Virus record (IMG/VR): IMGVR_UViG_3300008450_000557
Span: 1-21,283 of that record
Strand: one strand, 5' to 3'
Length of the DNA: 21,283 nt
From: a virus
The notes beneath the pieces were generated by a model that was not told the origin of the DNA, did no database searches, and saw only the letters and a list, made by a program, of their open reading frames with translations. This document shows, one piece after another, positions 16,158 to 21,283 of this stretch; the first letter of the stretch is position 1; every line of letters starts with the position of its first letter. The position numbers were made by a program, and so were the translations under genes.

Positions 16158-17096
16158 ATGAATTATTTACCAACCATATTTGAAAGTTTTTTAGGTGAAC
16201 CTAGAAAACACAACCATGAGACAGGTCAAATGGCTTTTGACTGTCCAGCTTGTTCTGCTGATAAAGGCGAATATTTGGGTGATGGTAAGGGTAATTTAGA
16301 AATGAACTACAATAAAGGTGTTTACAAATGCTGGGTTTGTTATGAAACAAACCGCATGCATGGTTCCTTAGAAAATCTTGTAAAAAAATACGGAAATACT
16401 ACACACTTAAAAGAATACTTGTTATTCAAACCAGATTACGATTACACCAAAAAAGATAGCGAAAGAATAATAATTAGGTTACCAGAAGGGTATAAAAAAC
16501 TATCAGAGTGTACTAGTAAAGATTATATGTCAGATTTGGCCAAAAAATACTTAAAAAACAGAGGTATAGGTGATGACATTATAGAAGAATTTAATATAGG
16601 TTATACAATAACTGGTGATTTTAAAAACAGGATAATTATACCGTCTTATGATGAAGATAATTATCTAAACTATTTTATAGCTAGATGGTTTTTAAATAAA
16701 AAAACAAAAGTAAAATACTTAAACCCACACGCTGAAAAATCTGAAATAATATTTAATGAAAATAAAGTAAATTGGGATGCAACAATATATTTAGTTGAAG
16801 GTGTTACAGACCACATAGTAGTACCCAATTCAATACCATTGCTAGGTAAATTTTTATCAACAAATCTAAAAGAAAAATTATTAGAGAAATCAAAAGCTTT
16901 CATTGTTATATTATTAGATAGCGATGCTTATGAAGATGCTATTAGATTATATAGAGAATTAAATGTTAGCGACCTAAGAGGTAGAATAAAATTGTGTTTA
17001 CCACCAGAAGGTCATGACCCATCCAGTATTTACCAATATTTAGGTTCTAAGGGTATTGTAAAATTATTAAGTAGTTCCCATAATTTAAGCGATTAA
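16158..17096 (+). CDS. DnaG-type DNA primase (zinc-binding plus TOPRIM, 312 aa)
   Basis: This protein would lay RNA primers for lagging-strand synthesis at the phage fork. The N-terminal zinc ribbon has FDCPAC (C29, C32) and YKCWVC (C58, C61). A middle region (about 120-205) includes YLKNRGIGDDIIEEFNIGYT and RIIIPSYDED, typical of the primase catalytic-core N-lobe. The TOPRIM domain has YLVEGVTDHI (E214) and VILLDSDAYEDA (D254, D256), followed by GHDPSS. I chose the ATG at 16158 rather than the in-frame ATG at 16140: the latter lies upstream of and within the promoter/inverted repeat and would add only MLYICK. The protein is much shorter than bacterial DnaG (about 600 aa) because the helicase-binding C-terminal domain is missing, as is common in phages. 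Confidence 0.88.
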   Translation: MNYLPTIFESFLGEPRKHNHETGQMAFDCPACSADKGEYLGDGKGNLEMNYNKGVYKCWVCYETNRMHGSLENLVKKYGNTTHLKEYLLFKPDYDYTKKDSERIIIRLPEGYKKLSECTSKDYMSDLAKKYLKNRGIGDDIIEEFNIGYTITGDFKNRIIIPSYDEDNYLNYFIARWFLNKKTKVKYLNPHAEKSEIIFNENKVNWDATIYLVEGVTDHIVVPNSIPLLGKFLSTNLKEKLLEKSKAFIVILLDSDAYEDAIRLYRELNVSDLRGRIKLCLPPEGHDPSSIYQYLGSKGIVKLLSSSHNLSD

Positions 17097-17099
17097 AAG

Positions 17100-17132
17100 T
17101 TGTAAATATAGTATTTTATTAGTATATTTGCA
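17100..17132 (+). promoter_or_regulatory. Host-type (Bacteroidota) promoter upstream of the PD-(D/E)XK nuclease
   Basis: TTG (17100-17102), 20 bases, then TATATTTG (17123-17130) is the same arrangement as the primase promoter. The symmetric core TGTAAATATA (17101-17110), N12, TATATTTGCA (17123-17132) differs from a perfect repeat by a single T/C change. The predicted RNA start is near 17133, giving a leader of about 15 bases before ATG 17148. The element probably drives the nuclease-to-SbcC run. Confidence 0.72.
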
Positions 17133-17147
17133 GTAAATGTATTTTTT

Positions 17148-17930
17148 ATGGCAAACGCGAAATTATGGACAGGTCCTGTATACTTAGAACCGATAGAACA
17201 CAAATATCATCACAGAGAAACTGGTAAGATATATAAATCAGTTACCACCACACTAACATCAATTGAACCACATTTTGATTCAGAGGCCGTTTCTTTGGCT
17301 ATTGTAAACCAACCAGATAACGTAAAACAAGAACGTTATATTGGTTTAACACAACAACAAATCCTTGATTATTGGCAAATGTTAAACGATGAAGCAAACG
17401 TATACGGTACTAGAGTACACGATATAGTTGAAAGATATTTGTTGGCTAACAAGTGGTATTTTCCAGAAGATACTGAAGAAGGTAAATTTGAACAAGCTGT
17501 TATTGATGGTTGGAATGCTTTAAAAATGGATGAAGGTGTTGCAATGTGGCCAGAGAGAATTATGTTTTCTGAACAATACGAATTGGCTGGTATGTCTGAC
17601 CTTGTTATTGATGTTGATGAAACATACTTTGATATATGGGATTGGAAAACAAACAGAGAATTCAATTTCTTTAACCAATACGGATATGAAACACTTTATA
17701 AACCATTTGACCACTTACAAGCATGTCAATGGTCAATTTATACATTACAATTAAGTGTTTATGCTTATATGTATGAATTGGAGTTCCCACATAGAAAATG
17801 TAGACAAATATGTATTGGTTATTGGGATAAAGAAAAATTAACCTTTCAAAAAATTCAAATAATGTATCTTAAACATGAGGCGAAGAAACTTATTGAGATG
17901 CACCACTATAATATAATGAAAAATGCATAA
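17148..17930 (+). CDS. PD-(D/E)XK nuclease, RecB/Cas4-like (260 aa)
   Basis: The RecB-type nuclease motifs are in order: GTRVHDIVERYL (H91), SEQYELAGMSDLVI (E142, G148, D151), then FDIWDWKT (D165 and K167, the D-x-K of the active site) and QLSVYAYMYELE (Q201 and Y205, the QxxxY motif). Enzymes of this fold cleave or degrade DNA; in phages they act as recombination exonucleases or DNA-processing endonucleases. The length is close to stand-alone Cas4/RecB-like phage nucleases. The four-cysteine iron-sulphur cluster of Cas4 is not evident, since only a few scattered Cys remain, so it is not a typical Cas4. The start is the first ATG after the promoter. It sits in one operon with Mre11- and Rad50-like genes, so a joint end-processing role is likely. 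Confidence 0.85.
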   Translation: MANAKLWTGPVYLEPIEHKYHHRETGKIYKSVTTTLTSIEPHFDSEAVSLAIVNQPDNVKQERYIGLTQQQILDYWQMLNDEANVYGTRVHDIVERYLLANKWYFPEDTEEGKFEQAVIDGWNALKMDEGVAMWPERIMFSEQYELAGMSDLVIDVDETYFDIWDWKTNREFNFFNQYGYETLYKPFDHLQACQWSIYTLQLSVYAYMYELEFPHRKCRQICIGYWDKEKLTFQKIQIMYLKHEAKKLIEMHHYNIMKNA

Positions 17931-18192
17931 TAGAAATTTATACGAACCCTTTAATGATGAGCAATTATATAAAATTGTTCATGATGGTTGGCCAGAATTT
18001 AAACACGCTTTGAGTCATGAATTAAAACATGGTACTGATTCAGTATTAGCTTTATCAATGCAAAGCACTGCTAGCGTTCTAATAATGGATAGAGAAGAAT
18101 TATTAGACATGATAGGTTTAATGGATAAATATATTTACAAATTAAATAAATACAACGAAGAAAATGGTAAAGAAGATAATACACTTAGCTGA
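17923..18192 (+). CDS. Small unidentified protein in recombination operon (89 aa)
   Basis: The ATG at 17923 overlaps the end of the nuclease gene by eight bases, and the 3' end overlaps the SbcD-like gene by 29 bases in another frame. The protein looks mostly helical and acidic. An N-terminal segment has FNDEQLYKIVHDGWPEFKHA, and a central to C-terminal part has MDREELLDMIGLMDKYIYKL. No catalytic motif or zinc site is visible. Long overlaps with genes for recombination nucleases suggest co-regulation and perhaps a partner protein. Function unknown. Confidence 0.7.
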   Translation: MHNRNLYEPFNDEQLYKIVHDGWPEFKHALSHELKHGTDSVLALSMQSTASVLIMDREELLDMIGLMDKYIYKLNKYNEENGKEDNTLS

Positions 18193-18976
18193 TATACACC
18201 TTAGAACTTTTCGTATGCACGAAGAGTATATGTCAGTGTTTAAAAATTTAATGTCTGATTTAACAGATTTGTTATCAGAATACAAAAAAGAAGAAATCAG
18301 AATAGTTATTGCTGGAGATTTGGTTCATCAAAAGATTGTAATATCAAACGAACAACTTATGCTTGGTACATGGTTTCTAAGAAACCTTGAAGAAATAGCA
18401 CCAGTTATTATGATTGCTGGTAATCATGATTTATTAGAAAACAATAAAGACCGAATAGATTCAATATCACCTATGGTTCAATTTTTATTCGATAAAAATG
18501 TAAACTATTTCAAAGAATCAAAATGCTATTTGGATGATAACATTGTATGGTGTGTTTATTCAATATTTGAAGATAACTCAAGACCAGACATTGAAGCGGC
18601 TAGAGAACAATTTGGAAACGATAAAACATATATTGGATTGTATCACGCACCAATTATAAATGCTAAAACAGATATTGGATATGAGATTGACCATGGTGGT
18701 GAGCTTGAAATATTTGAAGGGTGTGATATTGCAATGCTAGGTGACATTCACAAGCGTCAATCATTCAACCATAAGGGGATTCCAATCGCGTATCCATCAA
18801 GTCTTATTCAACAAAACTTTGGTGAGAATGTAAGCAAACACGGATTCTTATTATGGGATGTTGAAACAAAAACATTTACAGAACATGATGTTGACAACAA
18901 ATCACCATTTTATCAGTTTAAAATAAAGTCCCTTGAAGACCTCGATAATGGGACAGAGGTATTAACAAATTTATAA
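18164..18976 (+). CDS. SbcD/Mre11-like metallophosphoesterase nuclease (T4 gp47 type, 270 aa)
   Basis: All calcineurin-like phosphoesterase motifs are present: LADIHLR (D10, H12), VIAGDLVHQ (D52, H55), MIAGNHDLL (N87, H88, D89), YIGLYHAP (H161) and MLGDIHKRQ (D194, H196, Q199). SbcD/Mre11 proteins pair with SbcC/Rad50 ATPases to trim DNA ends. In T4 the gp47/gp46 pair resects ends for recombination-dependent replication and degrades host DNA. The partner gene lies two small genes downstream. The start at 18164 puts DxH at the normal N-terminal position despite the 29-base overlap with the upstream gene. At 270 aa it is shorter than T4 gp47 (about 340 aa) and bacterial SbcD (about 400 aa). The C-terminal capping and Rad50-binding part is therefore reduced. 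Confidence 0.9.
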   Translation: MVKKIIHLADIHLRTFRMHEEYMSVFKNLMSDLTDLLSEYKKEEIRIVIAGDLVHQKIVISNEQLMLGTWFLRNLEEIAPVIMIAGNHDLLENNKDRIDSISPMVQFLFDKNVNYFKESKCYLDDNIVWCVYSIFEDNSRPDIEAAREQFGNDKTYIGLYHAPIINAKTDIGYEIDHGGELEIFEGCDIAMLGDIHKRQSFNHKGIPIAYPSSLIQQNFGENVSKHGFLLWDVETKTFTEHDVDNKSPFYQFKIKSLEDLDNGTEVLTNL

Positions 18977-19206
18977 TGACACTAAACGAATTAAAAAAAT
19001 TTATAGATAGATTACCAAAAGAAATGGGTGAATGGTCTGTTGTAAATGGAGAAGTTGGGTACTTAGACCCAGAAGATGATAATTCTATGGTATATAGAGT
19101 TGACAAACCAATAATTGCGTTATTTGTGGATGAAAATTCTCAGGAGATATGTTTATTTCACCAAACGCAAGAAGATGTAACGGGTATGCTAGATGGAAGT
19201 GAATAA
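18976..19206 (+). CDS. Small unidentified acidic protein (76 aa)
   Basis: The ATG at 18976 shares its A with the TAA of the SbcD-like gene (TAATG). The 3' end overlaps the next gene by 14 bases. The protein begins MTLNELKKFIDRLPKEMGEW, a helix followed by what look like short strands (IIALFVDENSQEICLF), with many Asp and Glu. It resembles the general layout of small one-domain phage accessory proteins. I recognise no functional motif. Coupling between the gp47- and gp46-like genes is the only hint of a role. Confidence 0.7.
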   Translation: MTLNELKKFIDRLPKEMGEWSVVNGEVGYLDPEDDNSMVYRVDKPIIALFVDENSQEICLFHQTQEDVTGMLDGSE

Positions 19207-19624
19207 AGAATTTAAAGACGAAATCTGGGATTACTGTAGACTTAACAATATTACAAATATTGATGAGTTTATGGTTAAGTGTTTGAAACAAGGTTTCACA
19301 GCTGAAAAATATGGAGCCACACCAACAGTAAGAGAAAAGATTGTTGAAAAAGAAATAGAAAAGATTGTAGAAGTTGAAGTGGAGAAAATTGTAGAAAAGA
19401 TTATTGAAGTTCAAGTTGAAAAAGAAGTTTTCATTACTGATAATAAAGAAATGAAAAAATTAACAAAAGAAATTGGTAGATTAAATGGTCTTATAGAAAC
19501 AAATAAAGAAACTATCGATAAACAAACATTAGACTTTGCAAACTTGGAAATAGAAAACAATAAATTAAAAAAAGATTTAGAACTAGAAAAAAAGAAAAAG
19601 AAAACTGATTTGTATGGGGAATAA
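19193..19624 (+). CDS. Coiled-coil protein with Lys-Ile-Val-Glu repeats (143 aa)
   Basis: ATG 19193 lies inside the preceding gene. The N-terminal ~45 residues form a small domain (FKDEIWDYCRLNNITNIDEF, then CLKQGFTAEKYGATP). Residues about 48-84 are a run of charged/aliphatic repeats built on EKIVE, KEIEKIVE and EVEVEKIVE. Residues 85-140 are a classic coiled coil (KKLTKEIGRLNGLIETNKET onward, ending KKKKKTDLYGE). This gene directly precedes and slightly overlaps the Rad50-like gene, itself a coiled-coil protein, so it might pair with it or form a separate scaffold. Function unknown. The repeat makes homology searches prone to false hits. Confidence 0.75.
   Translation: MEVNKEFKDEIWDYCRLNNITNIDEFMVKCLKQGFTAEKYGATPTVREKIVEKEIEKIVEVEVEKIVEKIIEVQVEKEVFITDNKEMKKLTKEIGRLNGLIETNKETIDKQTLDFANLEIENNKLKKDLELEKKKKKTDLYGE
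19336..19430 (+). repeat. Degenerate in-frame repeat encoding EKIVE-type units
   Basis: Purine-rich DNA built from variants of aaaattgtagaa/aagattgttgaa encodes about five K-I-V/I-E units in the coiled-coil gene. Units are variable in length and codons, so this is a peptide-level repeat rather than a recent tandem DNA duplication. Confidence 0.6.
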
Positions 19625-21283
19625 TACACAACACATGACGGACAATTTAACACTACTATCTCCAAATGCTAAGATTAAAGTATATTGGGATGACCAACCA
19701 CATAACTATAGTCGTGAAGCTAAGAACAAAATAAAGAATTATTTTGCGTCTAAGTATGGTTTTAATAAAAACAATATAAATGTCATTTACAGACCAATCA
19801 AAAAAACAGCTAACGGTGATGTTATTGAAATAACAGGTGCTGGTATTGAAAATATAATGGATGTAAATTACCAGAGGAGTCTTATGAAAGAATTTATAAG
19901 TAGAGAAGGTAAAAATATTGATTTTAATAGGATATTAGCATTAGATGAAAAGGTAAATGGTGAATTAAATATTGACTTGAACAACATTCAACATAAGAGT
20001 TGGTCTATAAAGTGGATTATGATAGATAACTTTCTTTCATTTGGTGAACAAAACTATGTTCCATTTACAAAATTAAAAGGTCTTACAATTGTAAATTCAA
20101 TCCCAGCAAATCAAGGTGGTAAAACAACCCTTACGATTGACGCTATAAAATTTCTATTACACGGTAATACAACAAAAACAGACACCAACGAACAAATATT
20201 CAATCAATTCTCAGATAAAAATGAATTGGTTGTTAGAGGTATGATTGAAATTGAAAATGAGGAAACAATCATTGAACGTAAAATGAGAAGAACTGCTAAG
20301 AAAGGTGGTGGTTGGACCGTTGTTAATAAAGTAAATTATTATAAGATATTACCAGATGGAGATGAAGAAGAATTAAATGAAGAAGATGCAAAACAAACAA
20401 CTAGAAAAATTAAAGATAGTATAGGTTCTGAAAAAGATTTTGAAATGCTTGTATTGGCAACTGAAAAAAATCTAGATGAACTTATTGGTTTAACAACCTC
20501 AGAATCTGGTAAAATACTTACCAGACTAATAGGGCTTGAAGTTTTAGAAATGAAAGAGGCGATAGTGCGCACAATGTATAATGAATTTTCTAGAAAGAAA
20601 AAATCTAATGAATATGATGTAATCACATTAAATCAAGAAATAGAAGAACACCAAGATAAGATTCAACAGTTTCAAGACCTTGAACAATCTTTAAATGAAG
20701 AATTAGATACAGCCAAGGATAAGATTAAGAAATTAGAAGAAGAAAGAGACGAGTTACTATCAAATAAACAAACTATTGATGTAACCATATCAGAATTGAA
20801 TCCTGATAGCCTAGAAGACAGTATTAAGACTATTACTGATAAAGGTATCGAACTTGGTAATAAAGTGTCTGAAATCAAACAAGAATTGGTTAAAATTGGT
20901 GATGTTAATTTTGATGAGGATATTTTTCACGAATTAACTAAAAAATCTGGTTCATTAAACACACAAAAAGCATTAAAAGAAGCTGAGATTAAAAGACTTA
21001 AAAAAGTTGTATCAGATTTAATAGCTGGGGGTGTATGCCAATCGTGTAATAGAAAACTTGATGATGTTGATAATTCAGAACACATAGCTAAGCATGAACT
21101 CGAGATTGAAAAATTAAATAATGAATTAGCTGAAATAGAAAAAAAATTAAAAGATACTGACACTAAGTTAGAAACACTTGATGCTATTAAAAGATTAGTA
21201 GATGATAAAAATAAAAAAGAATTAGATATAGATAGGTTAGAAGTTGAGATGGGTGGTCTTAGAAATAAAGTCGTTGAAAAGAA
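19614..21283 (+). CDS. SbcC/Rad50-like ATPase (T4 gp46 type), 3' truncated by window edge, with extended N-terminus
   Basis: The frame is open from ATG 19614 (alternative ATG 19635) to the right edge, so about 556 residues of N-terminal sequence are visible. Numbering from 19635, the first ~128 residues are an extra domain (KIKVYWDDQPHNYSREAKNK, then EITGAGIENIMD). A typical Rad50 start follows (WIMIDNFLSFGEQNYVPF), then a Walker A-like loop PANQGGKTT (157-165), and LVLATEKNLDELIGLTTSES in the Q-loop region. A long coiled coil leads to a zinc hook VCQSC (C468, C471), and the returning coil begins. The C-terminal ATPase lobe lies beyond the window. With the SbcD-like protein it should form an end-resecting complex. 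The Walker A lacks its first glycine (Pro instead). Confidence 0.88.
   Translation, partial: MGNNTQHMTDNLTLLSPNAKIKVYWDDQPHNYSREAKNKIKNYFASKYGFNKNNINVIYRPIKKTANGDVIEITGAGIENIMDVNYQRSLMKEFISREGKNIDFNRILALDEKVNGELNIDLNNIQHKSWSIKWIMIDNFLSFGEQNYVPFTKLKGLTIVNSIPANQGGKTTLTIDAIKFLLHGNTTKTDTNEQIFNQFSDKNELVVRGMIEIENEETIIERKMRRTAKKGGGWTVVNKVNYYKILPDGDEEELNEEDAKQTTRKIKDSIGSEKDFEMLVLATEKNLDELIGLTTSESGKILTRLIGLEVLEMKEAIVRTMYNEFSRKKKSNEYDVITLNQEIEEHQDKIQQFQDLEQSLNEELDTAKDKIKKLEEERDELLSNKQTIDVTISELNPDSLEDSIKTITDKGIELGNKVSEIKQELVKIGDVNFDEDIFHELTKKSGSLNTQKALKEAEIKRLKKVVSDLIAGGVCQSCNRKLDDVDNSEHIAKHELEIEKLNNELAEIEKKLKDTDTKLETLDAIKRLVDDKNKKELDIDRLEVEMGGLRNKVVEK

Noticed and set aside
17530-17754. 74-codon + strand frame inside the PD-(D/E)XK nuclease gene
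   Set aside because: It is fully contained in a gene with intact catalytic motifs; its sequence shows no domain-like pattern, so it is a frame shadow.
17148-17930. Cas4 / CRISPR adaptation role for the PD-(D/E)XK nuclease
   Set aside because: There is no CRISPR array or cas1/cas2 nearby and no recognisable four-Cys iron-sulphur motif; the context is a phage recombination operon.
20019-20021. Internal ATG at 20019 as the true start of the Rad50-like gene, with a separate gene before it
   Set aside because: The frame is uninterrupted from 19614, the upstream 128 residues look like ordinary protein, and there is no stop codon or A-rich leader before 20019. Kept only as a possible test.
20339-21163. 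Ser/Phe/Leu-rich - strand frames opposite the Rad50-like gene
   Set aside because: They are the antisense of Lys/Glu-rich coiled-coil codons, a typical artefact.
1-21283. Apparent absence of CCGG as a second restriction-avoidance signal
   Set aside because: I saw none among roughly 40 CGG trinucleotides, but only about five would be expected at this base composition, so the evidence is too weak without a proper count.

Overview
The window looks like part of a large, AT-rich (roughly 30% GC by eye) tailed phage with a contractile-tail (myovirus-like) body plan, infecting a member of the Bacteroidota. Three things support this. All genes are on the + strand, tightly packed, with overlapping stop/start codons. 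Translation starts are preceded by A-rich stretches rather than GGAGG. Two intergenic regions carry a very good match to the Bacteroidota housekeeping promoter (TTG-N20-TATATTTG, compare TTG/TAnnTTTG). There are no tRNAs, integrase, insertion sequences or CRISPR arrays, and no gene-free stretch longer than about 60 bases.

Positions 1-15418 form a virion (tail, baseplate, fibre) block. It starts with the 3' end of an unidentified structural-type gene. Three proteins of about 290-300 aa and a 43-aa miniprotein follow, linked by stop/start overlaps or 1-base gaps. Next come two giant genes: an 1135-aa protein with a P2 gpI-like tail/baseplate segment, a Cys-rich region, an Asn-Pro-Thr linker and a beta domain, and a 1194-aa Cys-rich protein of unknown role. 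An 80-aa protein, a 506-aa fibre-like protein with two repeated beta units, and two paralogous fibre/baseplate proteins (712 and 401 aa) complete the block. The block ends in a perfect 11-bp inverted repeat (15415-15446).

Positions 15466-21283 form a DNA recombination/replication block: a RuvC-like resolvase, a DnaG-type primase (zinc finger plus TOPRIM), a PD-(D/E)XK (RecB/Cas4-like) nuclease, a small unknown protein, an SbcD/Mre11/T4 gp47-like nuclease, two small unknowns, and an SbcC/Rad50/T4 gp46-like ATPase that runs off the right edge. The host-type promoters sit just upstream of the primase and of the PD-(D/E)XK nuclease. A different motif, TATTTATAA, lies in three of the intergenic gaps of the structural side, including the one before the resolvase. 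This suggests early/middle genes use host sigma factor and virion genes plus the resolvase use a separate late signal.

The most striking features not explained by genes are: (i) GATC does not occur at all in 21.3 kb, which suggests selection by a GATC-specific restriction system; (ii) the two host-type promoters share a TGYAAATATA-N12-TATATTTGCA inverted-repeat architecture, and the first is a perfect 12-bp palindrome abutting the primase ATG; (iii) the Rad50-like protein has an N-terminal extension of about 128 aa and an unusual Walker A loop.
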